DNA of 64,000 bases, from contig NZ_CP108352.1 of the NCBI RefSeq assembly GCF_036237275.1, positions 8,085,501 through 8,149,500 of the forward strand, read 5' to 3'. Shown here in pieces: positions 25,165 to 34,102 of the stretch (position 1 is its first letter; every line of letters starts with the position of its first letter). The notes under the pieces were generated by a model. That model was not told the origin of the DNA, did not search any database, and saw only the letters and a list, made by a program, of their open reading frames with translations. The stretch comes from Streptomyces sp. NBC_01353 (GTDB lineage: Bacteria > Actinomycetota > Actinomycetes > Streptomycetales > Streptomycetaceae). A program made the translations under genes and the position numbers.

Positions 25165-25525
25165 GGAGGCGCGACGCGTGGTCAATGGGCGGCGCCCGCC
25201 CTCCTCGACGCGATGGATCTTGCTGGTCAGGCCGCCCCCCGGGAGCTTCCGAGTCCCTTGTCGGGGCGTGCTGCCGGGGCATCGCCGCCTACTTGCTCGC
25301 TGAAGGCCGACTCCGGAACCTGAACCAGTCAGATCAACTCTGTCGGCTGGGAGCTTGTCTGGTCGTCGTCTGCGGGGCCCGCGTCGGGAACTGATCGACG
25401 GATACCGCGCACGAGCCGCTCCAGAGCCTGAGGATCGTGCAGGTTCGCGCCGGAGATATCCAGTGACAGCGGCGGTCCGTTTCGATCGCATAGCCGCCTG
25501 CGGACGCGCGAGGTGCGGACGGTCA
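25165..25525 (-). mobile_element. Remnants of IS5-like transposases
   Basis: Two short minus-strand segments resemble different IS5-group transposases: GGLTSKIHRVEEGGRRPL (about 25190-25243) and CDRNGPPLSLDISGANLHD (about 25425-25481). The second is followed by QALERLVRGI. Neither is part of an intact gene and the intervening sequence contains stops. No clear terminal repeats are seen. Apart from these fragments the stretch between the methyltransferase and the phosphotransferase holds nothing. Confidence 0.55.
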
Positions 25526-26539
25526 CGCTGAGGCCTGCACCATGCGCGTGAGGATTGTCTGGCCGCGATAGAGGAGTTTCGGTTCCTCCCTCGTGATCCC
25601 CGCGGTGAGGTAGGAAATGCCCAGACGCGCGGTGAAGAGGGGCAGAGCGCGGTGCTCGGTGTCGGACAACCCGCGTCCGTAGCCGTCAAGGAAAGCCGGC
25701 TTGAGATCCGGGCGCGTGGGCCAGGCAGCGCAGCACAGCCAGACGAAGTCCTCGACGGCGATGCCGTAGTCGGACTTCTCGAAGTCGATCAGGCTGTGGG
25801 TGCCTCGCCTGTGGTCCCAGAGCCAGTTGCGGGTCGAGTAGTCGCCGTGCCGGAAGACCAGCGGAAGATCCTCGGCCAGCCGAGGCAGCTCGCGACCCAC
25901 CCGCTGGACCAGGTCACGTTGGGCGTCGGTGAGGTACTCGGAGGCGCGCTCCAGACAGGCTGTGGCCTCATCCGCCTTCTGGGCAACCGACGTCATGATG
26001 TCGTCGCGTACTCCGCGGGTGGCCGGCACAGGGTGATCGTGCCACCGCCTGAGCAGCCGGCCGGCGAGCTCGTGTACGCGGGATTCGGCATCGGCGGTGA
26101 GAGGGAAGCCACGGACGATGTGGCCCGACAGCGGCGAGGTCATGATGGCCCGCAGGCCGAGATCCGAGGCCAAGAGGCGAGGGGCCTCATCGGCGGCGAG
26201 GCAGCGGGCCGCATGTTGGTAGCCGCGCACCTCGCGCGCGAAGTCCTCCGGGGTCGGGCTCAACTTCACATAGGCCACTGCCGTGTCGCAGGCCACGCGC
26301 CAGACCTTGGAGTCGCCGCGCGGCCAGGAAACGTCCAGGACGTCCGTGACATTCGCATGACCGGGCAGACGGTGTGCGACCCACTGCTGCAGGTCAGCGG
26401 GCATGGGGGCGTCGAGCGTCACGTACGACCCTTCTCCGAATCGCACGGCCGCAGGGGGGTGGGAGGGGGTGTCCGCAAAGGTGGCCTCCTCTTGCTCTGT
26501 GCCGCTCGCCCCAGCGATCGATCCCGCTGCCGGTCGCAT
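25523..26539 (-). CDS. Aminoglycoside phosphotransferase-like (APH/choline kinase family) protein
   Basis: A 338-residue kinase-fold protein. The catalytic loop is FRHGDYSTRNWLWD (Brenner motif HGDxxxxN) and the metal-binding Asp is in LIDFEKSDYG. The N-lobe has the Lys-containing strand AVAYVKLSPTPEDF and a helix with Glu (EVRGYQHAARCL). The family phosphorylates aminoglycosides, choline, homoserine and other small alcohols, so the substrate is open. The N-terminal 45 residues are weakly conserved in character, and a start at 26404 (MPADLQQWVAHRL) is possible. There is no clear operon partner. Confidence 0.8.
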   Translation of the reverse strand: MRPAAGSIAGASGTEQEEATFADTPSHPPAAVRFGEGSYVTLDAPMPADLQQWVAHRLPGHANVTDVLDVSWPRGDSKVWRVACDTAVAYVKLSPTPEDFAREVRGYQHAARCLAADEAPRLLASDLGLRAIMTSPLSGHIVRGFPLTADAESRVHELAGRLLRRWHDHPVPATRGVRDDIMTSVAQKADEATACLERASEYLTDAQRDLVQRVGRELPRLAEDLPLVFRHGDYSTRNWLWDHRRGTHSLIDFEKSDYGIAVEDFVWLCCAAWPTRPDLKPAFLDGYGRGLSDTEHRALPLFTARLGISYLTAGITREEPKLLYRGQTILTRMVQASA

Positions 26540-27036
26540 CTAAAGGGGCAGCCGCAAGGCCGCTGCGCGGGAAGCACGCACGGCTACGGCGACTCTGGCC
26601 TTGTACGTGACCTCGACCGAGGGACTTGAGCCGCCGGCGAGACGACTTCGCTCGTGAAGCGACTCCTCGCACTCCCGACCTCGGGCTGTGTTCTGAGACA
26701 TGGGTACCGGCCTCGTGATCAGGGGGCGGATGGTGGCGCTCCGATGTTTCCGGCCTACCCGCGCCACAAGCCGTCCTACGCGGTGGTCACCCCAAGTTCA
26801 TCCGAAAAGGATCACCTCGCCGCCATCCGCTGAGGCCTGCGAGCGCGGCAGCGAGGCCGTGCGGCAGCTGGTTCACCCACCCCAGCGACAACCTGCGCCA
26901 CACATCCCCGCCCGGGGAAGTCGCCGTACCCCGCCGCGGAGTGGCGCCAGCCGCTCGCCGCTCGCCGCGCGGGCGCCCCCCGGCCGATGCGACCATTCGG
27001 CGGCGGTCGGCTCGCGAGGGGTCCCGGACCTCGGTG
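26540..27036. other. No intact gene; probable decayed 5' part of the following hydrolase gene
   Basis: About 500 bp without a convincing reading frame on either strand. The last 100 bp or so keep an open frame with the hydrolase downstream but encode only Arg/Ala-rich sequence without a signal peptide. I see no repeats or RNA gene. Confidence 0.5.
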
Positions 27037-27039
27037 TCG

Positions 27040-28534
27040 TTGTCACGGACGCGTGCCGGTGCCCCCGCTATCAGTGGCGTCGGGCGCGAACTGAACACCG
27101 ACTACGACTGCGCGACCGCGAAGGTACCGCTGGACTACGCGAAGCCCCGCGGGCGGCACATCGAACTGGCGGTCGTGAAGCGGCAGGCAACCGGCCCCGG
27201 TCGGCGCTTCGGCACCCTGTTCTTCAACCCCGGCGGTCCCGGCGGGCCGGGAACGATCCAGTTCCCGCAGAGCTACGAGCTCTTCCCGAAGGAGGTGCGG
27301 GAGCGGTTCGACATCGTCAGCTGGGACCCTCGCGGCGTCGGCAACAGCACCGCCGTGAACTGCTTCGAGACCCCCGAGCAGGCCGAGCGGTGGAGCACGA
27401 CCCACCCGGCCGGTTTCCCGGTCGGCGAGAAGGAGCGCAAGGCATGGATCGCCTCCTATCGTGAGCTTGGCCGCTCTGCGACAAGCGCGATCCTGAGCTC
27501 CTGCGCCATGTCGGGACCGTGGACACCGCCCGCGACCTCGACCAGCTCCGGAGGGCGGTGGGCGACCGCAAGCTCACCTACCTCGGCATCTCCTACGGCA
27601 CGATCCTCGGCGCCACGTACGCCAACATGTTCCCCTCCAGCGTCCGCGCCCTGGTCCTCGACAGCAACATCGCCCCGGACGCGTGGACGAACGACAACTC
27701 GGACGACGCCCGCCTCCCGATCTTCCTGCGCATGGGCTCCGACCGCACGGCAGCAGCGACCGTGAACCAGTTCCTCAGCCTGTGCGGAGCCGCCCCCACC
27801 GAACGGTGCGCATTCTCCGCCGGCAGCCCGGAAGTCACCCGGAAGAAGTACGAGGAGCTGAAGAACCGCCTCCGGGAGAGCCCGGTGGGCCCGTGGACGT
27901 ACGCCAGGACCGTGGCCGAGTCGATCAACCACCTCTACATCGTCCACCCCCGATGGACGGACCTCGCGGTCCTGCTCCAGGAACTGTGGGAAGGCCGCGT
28001 CCCCGAACCGGCGCCCTTCCCGCCGGCCGATCCGGTTCCGTACCCCGTCCCGTACATGGGTGAGGAGCAGACGGCCGCCGTGGAGTGCGGAGACACCCTC
28101 AACCCCCGTGACCCCCGCGTCTACCACCGGCTGGCCGAGGCCAGTGCCGCCCGTACCGGCGACGCCGGACGCTTCTGGACCTGGGCCGCGGAGCCGTGCG
28201 CGACCTGGCCCGCCGAAGCCGAGTACCGCTACACCGGCCCGTGGAACAAGCCCACTCCGCCCGTCCTTGTGGTCGGCACGATCTACGACCCCTCCATCCC
28301 GTACTCCAACGCGCAGGCCATGGCCAAGGAACTGGCGAACGCCCGCCTGCTCACCAACACACCGGGTACGGGCACACCGCCCTGCTCAACCCCAGCAGCT
28401 GCATCAACGCGCACGAGAGCCGCTACCTCATCGACGGCATCCTCCCGCCGCCCGGAACGAAGCGCGCACAGGACGCACCGGCGTTCTCCCCGCCCGCTTC
28501 GCGCACCGGCGCCCCCACCGCCAAGGGGGCCTGA
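27040..28534 (+). pseudogene. Secreted-type alpha/beta hydrolase (tripeptidyl aminopeptidase-like), two frameshifts
   Basis: The sequence follows the SlpD/tripeptidyl aminopeptidase family across three frames. Part 1 (to about 27474) has DYDCATAKVPLDYAKPRG, FFNPGGPGGPG and DIVSWDPRGVGNS. Part 2, one frame back, has RDPELLRHVGTVDTARDLDQ, the nucleophile Ser in YLGISYGTILGATYAN, and VVGTIYDPSIPYSNA with the acid Asp. Part 3, from about 28362 and again one frame back, has GYGHTALLNPSSCINAHES with the catalytic His, and stops at 28534. Each shift equals loss of one base. The usual N-terminal signal peptide is not found. The gene is either inactive or misread; with the bases restored the catalytic triad would be complete. 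Confidence 0.8.
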
Positions 28535-28593
28535 GGCGCACACAACCCCGCCAACCGGGTACGTGCTGACTGCCCGAAACCCGAGCACAAGGT

Positions 28594-28625
28594 GAGAGCC
28601 CCGGACCACGGAGTCCGGGGCTCTC
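28594..28625 (+). terminator. Strong hairpin terminator
   Basis: Perfect 13-bp stem GAGAGCCCCGGAC (28594-28606) with GTCCGGGGCTCTC (28613-28625) and a 6-base loop, 59 bases after the hydrolase reading frame. The rest of 28535-28852 contains nothing I can identify. The hairpin lies between convergent genes and could serve both. Confidence 0.8.
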
Positions 28626-28852
28626 CGGTCACGAGAAGCACCAGACCGGCCGACGACGCCCCAAGCCGAGGTCCAGTCAGGCACCCGGAGTGAAGTGGTC
28701 ACCGACACGACCGCCGTCAGGCCCTGGCTGATCCGGGTACGCCGCGCGCCCTCCCGTAACCTTGCGTCCGCCGCCGCCTTCGGCGCCCCCGTTTGGTCAC
28801 CCGCTCGTACGCTCGACGGCGCGGGAAGCCACCAGCAGCAGGGCGCGGCCGG

Positions 28853-30043
28853 TCATCCTGGGTGGCTGCAGTACCCCTGCTGGAAGGCGGCCCAGAAGTC
28901 CTTGTCGATCCCGGTATCGACGAACGAGTTCCAGTTGGTGTGGGCGACGAGTTGGTCGCGCCCGTCGCGGCTGTTGAGGGCGAAGGTCAGGTACCCGGGT
29001 GCGCTGCCGCCATGGCCGTACGCGAGGCCGCATGCGGTGGCGTAGACGTACATGCCCAAGCCGTACGCGACGGCGGGTGGGGCGCTGCCGGTCGTGGGGA
29101 CGGTGTCGGTGAGCATGGCGCGGAGGAGGGCCGAAGGAAGCAGACGTCCTTGCAGCAAGGCCCGGTAGAAGCGTGCGGTGTCGGCCGCGGTGGTCACCAG
29201 AGCGCCCGACGCGCCGGCCTCGGACGGGCTGAACGCGGTGACGTCGAATCGGGTGGCCTCCGGCGCGTTCGGCAACAAAGGCGAGACGTCCGCGTAGCCG
29301 TGGACGTGGGCTCCGTCGATGGTGGTCTGCGCCAGCGGGTACGAGGTGTCGCGCAGTCCGAGGGGGTTGAAGATACGGCGTTCGAGGTTGGTGCGCAGGT
29401 CGTGGTCGGTGACCCGTTCGACGATCAGGTCGAGTAGCAGAAAGTTGGTGTTGGAGTACCGGAATCGGGTGCCGGGAGCCGGGAAGTAGCGGGGTTGGGC
29501 AAGGCCGATCCCGATCAGCTGCTCGCGGGGCCAGTACTGGTCGATGCTGCGGAAGTGGGGAAGCAGCCCGTCGATGTAGTCGTACAGCCCGCTCGTGTGG
29601 TTGAGCAGTTGGCGCACCGTGATGGGCGCGCCGGACAAGGCGTTGTCCGTACGGACCTGATCGGGCAGCAGGCTCTGCACGGTGTCGTCGAGTCGTACCC
29701 GGTGCTCGGCGACGAGTTGGAGGACGACTGTCGCGGTGAAGGTCTTGGTGACGCTCCCGGCGCGGAACTTCAGGTCCGGTGCCATCGGCGAGCCGGTGGC
29801 CCTGTCGGCGGCGCCGGCGGCGCCGAAGCGGTCGGTCAGGCCGTGGCGGGCGAGCAGGAACGCGCCCGGGTTGGGGTTCGGGTCGGCCACGACACGGTCG
29901 ACCAGGGCCTGCAGAGCCGGGTCGCGATGGCTTCCGGCCGGCAGTCCTGTACCGGCCTGGCCTGCGGAGGCCATGCCGGGTGTCAGCAGAAGGGTGAGAG
30001 CAAGTGCCAGGTCTAACAGGTGGGTTGAGCGTCGTCGGATCAC
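28853..30043 (-). CDS. Secreted serine hydrolase, beta-lactamase / D-Ala-D-Ala carboxypeptidase fold
   Basis: A 396-residue protein with a signal peptide (RRRSTHLLDLALALTLLL, cleavage near ASA-G at about residue 27). The class C beta-lactamase/DD-peptidase triad is complete: S97-V-T-K100, Y195-S-N197, and H343-G-G in AYGHGGSAPGY. It should act outside the membrane on D-alanyl peptides, esters or beta-lactams; the family is broad. The GTG start at 30043 has GAGGAG 8 bases upstream. It diverges from a TetR gene over 61 bp, so it is probably repressed by that TetR. Confidence 0.9.
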   Translation of the reverse strand: MIRRRSTHLLDLALALTLLLTPGMASAGQAGTGLPAGSHRDPALQALVDRVVADPNPNPGAFLLARHGLTDRFGAAGAADRATGSPMAPDLKFRAGSVTKTFTATVVLQLVAEHRVRLDDTVQSLLPDQVRTDNALSGAPITVRQLLNHTSGLYDYIDGLLPHFRSIDQYWPREQLIGIGLAQPRYFPAPGTRFRYSNTNFLLLDLIVERVTDHDLRTNLERRIFNPLGLRDTSYPLAQTTIDGAHVHGYADVSPLLPNAPEATRFDVTAFSPSEAGASGALVTTAADTARFYRALLQGRLLPSALLRAMLTDTVPTTGSAPPAVAYGLGMYVYATACGLAYGHGGSAPGYLTFALNSRDGRDQLVAHTNWNSFVDTGIDKDFWAAFQQGYCSHPG

Positions 30044-30059
30044 CGCAAGCTCCTCTCCG

Positions 30060-30083
30060 ATAACAATATAGGCGTACGGTTAT
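30060..30083. promoter_or_regulatory. Putative operator between the serine hydrolase and tetR genes
   Basis: Inverted arms ATAAC (30060-30064) and GTTAT (30079-30083) are separated by 14 bases, in the only A/T-rich part of the 61-bp divergent space. The dyad likely binds the adjacent TetR; CAATAT and TATAGC inside it could be -10 elements. Confidence 0.5.
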
Positions 30084-30104
30084 AGCACGCGATACGGTCC
30101 TCTC

Positions 30105-30761
30105 GTGCCGAGAGTTGCCGACCATGACGCCCGCCACGGGCAGATCACCGACGCCGTCCAACGCCTGATCGTGCGGGACGGCCTCACCGCCGTGACCGTT
30201 GCCCGGACCGCCGCTGAAGCGGGCGTTTCCGTGGGTCTGGTGCAGCACTACTTCACGGCGAAGGACGAGATGCTGCTGGCCACGTTCACCCGGGTCAACG
30301 GGCACTTCACCGCACGAGTGGACGAGCTGGTGGACCGGGGCGAGGCCGAGGGCCGCACCATCGCCGAGATGCTGCGGCAGGCGCTGGCCGAGTTGATTCC
30401 GCTCGACGACGCTCGCCGCGCCGAGTTCCTGGTCCGACTCGCCTTCGGAGGGCAGGCCGCGCACAACGCCCGCCTTGCCGCCGTCCAGCGAGAGACCCTC
30501 GCGGGCATCCGTTCACGCGTCGCTCAGGCCATCGGTAATGGCACGGTGTGCGGCGAGGTCGCCCAGGGCGTCGACGCGGACGACGCGGCCCGGAGGATCG
30601 TCGCGATCACGGAAGGACTTGCCCTGCACACGCACATCGACCCCGACCGCACGCCGAAACCGGCGACACTCGCCGCACTGGACGATCAACTCGGCCGCGT
30701 ATTCACCGGAACCTGCCGACGTCCACAGCTCGGCCAGAGGCGGCAGGGATCCGGTGAGTGA
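30105..30761 (+). CDS. TetR-family regulator
   Basis: A 218-residue regulator from the GTG at 30105 (VPRVADHDARHGQITDAVQR). The HTH reads LIVRDGLTAVTVARTAAEAG followed by VSVGLVQHYFTAKDEML. The C-terminal domain, with EMLRQALAELIPLDDARRAE and FLVRLAFGGQAAHN, resembles the BetI-type group. Divergence from the secreted hydrolase gene suggests it controls that gene and itself. The inducer is unknown, perhaps a cell-wall or antibiotic stress compound. Confidence 0.88.
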   Translation: MPRVADHDARHGQITDAVQRLIVRDGLTAVTVARTAAEAGVSVGLVQHYFTAKDEMLLATFTRVNGHFTARVDELVDRGEAEGRTIAEMLRQALAELIPLDDARRAEFLVRLAFGGQAAHNARLAAVQRETLAGIRSRVAQAIGNGTVCGEVAQGVDADDAARRIVAITEGLALHTHIDPDRTPKPATLAALDDQLGRVFTGTCRRPQLGQRRQGSGE

Positions 30762-30941
30762 TTGCCGCGAGGGTTCATCTGCTTGCTGGTCGGCGTGCAC
30801 TGCGGGCAGTCAACTGGGCCATGTCTCTTCATGGACGCATGGCCGACGACCTGGGTGTTCGACACCGACACCGACACTCGCCCCGACGAGGGGCAGACAG
30901 GCGCGGCGGCCGTCTGGTCCAGAGGTCGAGGACCAGGTGGG

Positions 30942-31388
30942 TCACAGCGACCACCAGCAGTACAGCTGCAGACCGTCCGCCCGCGCACGATGCGCCAGAC
31001 CGGCCAGGGCCTCCAGAGCGACGGCCGCGGTCTTGGCGTCAACTTGGATCTGCCGGAGCTCGGCCGTCATGGACCACGGCTCGGCGAAGGCCGCCAGGTC
31101 GTCCGGCGTCGCGGTGACAAGTGCTTCGGTCAGGGTGTCCGACAGGCTGAGCACGAACGGGCCCTCGGACTCGGGCGAGGACAGCAGGTGCCCCGATCGC
31201 GGGCGCCTGCCGGCCTCCTCGTAGCTGCAGTCGGTTGCGATCGCTTCGAGGTGGGCGATGGCGACCACCGGGTCGATGTTCTTGAGGTAGACCACGTCGA
31301 GCGCGGCTGCGGCCGGTCCTCCGGGCATCTCGACGACCGCCGCGGCGGCATTGTCGTCAGGGGCGGAGAAGTAGTCGCACAGCGTCAT
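30942..31388 (-). CDS. Hypothetical protein (DUF1877-like)
   Basis: A 148-residue cytosolic protein starting MTLCDYFSAPDDNAAAAVVE. It contains LDVVYLKNIDPVVAIAHLEA, SYEEAGRRPRSGHLLSSPES and SDTLTEALVTATPDDLAAF, ending ARADGLQLYCWWSL. It has the look of the Streptomyces DUF1877-type family, whose function is unknown. The start at 31388 is chosen because upstream in-frame sequence is Pro/Arg-rich. It stands alone on this strand; the 180 bp on its left (30762-30941) show no gene. Confidence 0.7.
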   Translation of the reverse strand: MTLCDYFSAPDDNAAAAVVEMPGGPAAAALDVVYLKNIDPVVAIAHLEAIATDCSYEEAGRRPRSGHLLSSPESEGPFVLSLSDTLTEALVTATPDDLAAFAEPWSMTAELRQIQVDAKTAAVALEALAGLAHRARADGLQLYCWWSL

Positions 31389-31572
31389 GCCGCGATTCTG
31401 GCATCTACGGCTGACAGGTCGGCCGGCCTGTGGGCAGAGGCCGCCCTCGCGTGGTGGGCCCCCTGTCTCGATGACGGCTGCTTCCGTTGCTACCCCGCCC
31501 AGGGCTTGAGCATTCAATGACTATGATCGCCGAGATCATGATCATTGTCGGACTTCGTGGGGGAGCTGGCGC

Positions 31573-32301
31573 ATGGCCAGGTGGCGTACAGCGATGGCAA
31601 CGATGGCCGTCGGTGCAGTCGTCGTAGGGTGCGGATCCAGTGGTTCCGGTGGATCCGGCGGATCGGCGACGGAGCCTTCCGCCGTACGCGCGGACCAGTC
31701 GTCGTCCCCCACGGCAGCGACGGCGGAGAAACTCGCCGCGGACTCCGGCGTCCGCTATGGCGGCATCGGGGTGCCGGAGGCCATCGAAGGGCTGGTCTGC
31801 GATGAAGGCGACGGCGGATTCCGCTTCGGGAGCGACCTCGACATCCGGGTCTCCAGCGACGACGGCCTGAAGGAGCTGGAGGGCGGCGAGGACGTCGCCG
31901 ACGAGGTGTCGTGCTTCGGCAGCCCGCGGATCATCCTGCGCAAGGGCACGATGGCGGCGTCGGCACCGGTCTTCACCGCCCGGACGAATCTGTATGAGCA
32001 GGTCGCGGATCCCGCAGCCTCGTTGAACACGATCTTCGAGCGCACCGTGAGACTGGAGGAGGGCTACGGCCGCAACTTCACCGGCGAGCCGCGGACCTTC
32101 ACGTCTCCGACGCTGGTCGTCACGTGCCAGCAGAACGTCACGGACACCTTCCCGATGACCACCTGCTTCTGGGCGAACTACGGGGCGGCCGGGGTGCTCG
32201 ACTTTTTCCCGCCGGACGGGCAGCGCGTGCCGATCGAGTCGGCCGTTCGCCTGACAAAGGACTTCGTCGTCGGCGCACTCAAGGCGAAGACCGGCTCCTG
32301 A
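31573..32301 (+). CDS. Lipoprotein of unknown function
   Basis: A 242-residue protein with signal MARWRTAMATMAVGAVVVGC, the lipobox Cys at residue 20. A Gly/Ser linker (SSGSGGSGGS) then leads to a soluble domain of about 190 residues with four Cys (VCDEGDGG, EVSCFG, VTCQQ, TTCFW), probably two disulfides. It should sit on the outer membrane face. The FWANYGAAGVLDFFPPDG region resembles small secreted Streptomyces proteins of unknown role. It has its own promoter region (31389-31572). Confidence 0.8.
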   Translation: MARWRTAMATMAVGAVVVGCGSSGSGGSGGSATEPSAVRADQSSSPTAATAEKLAADSGVRYGGIGVPEAIEGLVCDEGDGGFRFGSDLDIRVSSDDGLKELEGGEDVADEVSCFGSPRIILRKGTMAASAPVFTARTNLYEQVADPAASLNTIFERTVRLEEGYGRNFTGEPRTFTSPTLVVTCQQNVTDTFPMTTCFWANYGAAGVLDFFPPDGQRVPIESAVRLTKDFVVGALKAKTGS

Positions 32302-32519
32302 CCGGCAGCCTCACGCAGCAGGTGGGTACGACGTCGAGTCCGTCCAGGCACGCGGATCTGGAGGCACCCCGTGTCGAGTGATGGCCAGGGAGCTCAGAAC
32401 TGGACCCGCTCCGCGGGCGGTTGCCTCCGAGGGCCAGGAAGTCGCGTACGTCGCCGGCCAACCCGGGGTGCCCCGGGGCGACCTGGAGCATGAGGCTGTC
32501 GGGCAGGTCGAGCTACCCC

Positions 32520-32571
32520 CAGGCGAGTGTCCGAGCTTGACGCGTCCGGACAGCCGTCGGGCACTCGCCTG
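32520..32571. repeat. 15-bp inverted repeat in a gene-free stretch
   Basis: CAGGCGAGTGTCCGA (32520-32534) pairs with TCGGGCACTCGCCTG (32557-32571) with one mismatch across a 22-base loop. It is the only structure I see in 32302-32690, which holds no convincing gene. It lies between converging genes and may be a terminator or a protein-binding site. Confidence 0.6.
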
Positions 32572-32690
32572 CCCGGTCGAGAGACAGGCGCCAGCTGCAG
32601 GTCAGGTCACCCACGTGCCGACAGCCGGTCGGCGGGGAGCCTTGCCGAGCCAGTTCCTGCCTGGCGCGCAGTGCCATCGGACCGGTGTAG

Positions 32691-33053
32691 TCATGGCGTC
32701 GCATGCGGATCTGCGCGTCCGAGCAGGTCGGCGAGCGGCGTGCCGGTTCGGGCTGCCGCGATTCGGCGTGCTCGCAGTTGGGCTCGGGTACGGGGGCGGA
32801 ACTTGGGCTCCTTGCCGCAGCCGCAGGATTCGCGGCCCTCGTATCGAAGTCCGGCGTTCAACACCGCAGCCACCACGCTCCACGCCCCGGCGTCTCGGCG
32901 CCGCGGGGCCGCGAAGTCGTGGCCGGCGCAGAGCATGGGCTCCGAGCACCGGGGGCATCGGAGGTCACCCGGCCTGGGGTGTCGCTTGAACGCGACGCGG
33001 CAGGGGACGCACGCGTAGTGCAGCTTGTAGGGCTTCTCGGCGTAGTGGCACAC
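32691..33053 (-). CDS. Zinc-ribbon hypothetical protein
   Basis: A 120-residue protein. CxxC pairs at YACVPCRVAF and LRCPRCSEPM and a third Cys pair in RESCGCGKEP form zinc-ribbon-type sites. GHDFAAPRRRDAGAWSVVAA lies between them, and an Arg-rich helix (RTRAQLRARRIAAARTGTP) closes the protein. The pattern matches a widespread Streptomyces family often mislabelled as deoxyxylulose-phosphate synthase; its real function is unknown. It lies 16 bases downstream of the RpiR gene on the same strand. Confidence 0.7.
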   Translation of the reverse strand: MCHYAEKPYKLHYACVPCRVAFKRHPRPGDLRCPRCSEPMLCAGHDFAAPRRRDAGAWSVVAAVLNAGLRYEGRESCGCGKEPKFRPRTRAQLRARRIAAARTGTPLADLLGRADPHATP

Positions 33054-33069
33054 GAGGTGACCGTACCCG

Positions 33070-33990
33070 TCAGGAAGTGCCGCTGCCGTGTCGGGTGTTC
33101 CCCGGGTGTGTCTGCAACTGGCTGCGCAGCGTGTTGAGTTGGTGGGAGTGCTCGACGGCGGAGGTCTCGTCGAGTGCGGTGAGGGCGAGCACGAGTACGT
33201 CGGCGACGGCGAGGCCGGTCAGCGATTCGTTGGTGTTGCCGGTGGGGGTGTACGGGGCGAGAAGGACCGATTCGACGCGGTCTTCGAAGGCTTCGCGTAG
33301 TTCGTCGGTGATGAAGACGACCCGGGCGCCGACCGAGCGGGCCCGTTCCACGAGCACGGTGAGCTCGGACAGGGGCCGCCCCGGCTGGAAGATCACCACC
33401 GCGTCGCCCTGCGCAAGGGAGAGGAGCGGGTCGGCCAGCGCGAAGCCGGTGTCGCCGACGAAGCGCGCCCGGTGGCCGATGCGGCCCAGGGCGCGTGCGA
33501 GGTGGCGGGCCGCGAGCTCGCACGCCGCCACTCCGTAGCAGAACACCTCGCGGGCCTCGGCCAGCACGGTGACCGCTCGCTTGAGGGCGTCGGTGTCGAC
33601 GAGGCGCCGGCACTGGTCGATCCGTTCCTGGGTCTCGTCGAAGACGTCGTTCCAGATCTTGTCGAGGTCGCCCCCGACGTGCGCGATGCGCTGTGCCAGC
33701 CGGACGTCGGGAGCCTGCGCCGCCGTGAAGTCGGCGGCCAGCTCGCGCTTGAGCGCCGGCAGCCCGGCATACCCCAGACGCTGGAGGGCGCGTACGACCG
33801 TGGCGTTGCTGGTGCTGCTGGCCGAGCCCAGTTCCTGGGTGCTGGCGAACATCACCTGCTCGACGGGGGCGCTCACCAGGTACTGCGCGACGGTCCGTTC
33901 GGAGGCGGACAGCTCGTCCCACAGGTCACGGACGGTGGCACGCAGACGGGTGAGGCCCCCGGGGGCGGCACTGCCCTTTGAAATCTCCAT
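33070..33990 (-). CDS. MurR/RpiR-family transcriptional regulator
   Basis: A 306-residue regulator. The N-terminal RpiR HTH domain (about 1-85) has LSASERTVAQYLVSAPVEQV and SSTSNATVVRALQRLGYAGL. A C-terminal SIS sugar/ligand domain (about 125-285) has EVFCYGVAACELAARHLARA and GDAVVIFQPGRPLSELTVLV. Such proteins usually sense phosphosugars or cell-wall and amino-sugar ligands. It is divergent from the C45 enzyme and transporter genes, over a 112-bp space with a dyad. It is therefore their probable local regulator. Confidence 0.9.
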   Translation of the reverse strand: MEISKGSAAPGGLTRLRATVRDLWDELSASERTVAQYLVSAPVEQVMFASTQELGSASSTSNATVVRALQRLGYAGLPALKRELAADFTAAQAPDVRLAQRIAHVGGDLDKIWNDVFDETQERIDQCRRLVDTDALKRAVTVLAEAREVFCYGVAACELAARHLARALGRIGHRARFVGDTGFALADPLLSLAQGDAVVIFQPGRPLSELTVLVERARSVGARVVFITDELREAFEDRVESVLLAPYTPTGNTNESLTGLAVADVLVLALTALDETSAVEHSHQLNTLRSQLQTHPGNTRHGSGTS

Positions 33991-34028
33991 TACGACTCTT
34001 GACTCCTGCGGTATCGACGTTACGCTCT

Positions 34029-34070
34029 GAACATCTCGTTCCAGGAAGTTGAACGTCCGGAATGAATGTT
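34029..34070. promoter_or_regulatory. Putative RpiR operator dyad
   Basis: GAACATCTCGTTCC (34029-34042) is mirrored by GGAATGAATGTT (34059-34070), giving the arms GAACAT..TTCC and GGAA..ATGTT. Between them lies GGAAGTTGAACGTCC. The element is centred in the divergent space between the rpiR-like gene and the C45 enzyme gene. Confidence 0.45.
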
Positions 34071-34102
34071 ACAGCGCTCGTGCCCCGTCGAGGAGCTTTC
34101 CC

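Noticed and set aside
26700-27464. 254-residue frame upstream of and overlapping the hydrolase
   Set aside because: Arg/Pro-rich composition; the conserved hydrolase sequence is in another frame.
30762-30941. Possible small gene between tetR and the DUF1877-like gene
   Set aside because: Neither strand gives a protein with recognisable character or a ribosome site.
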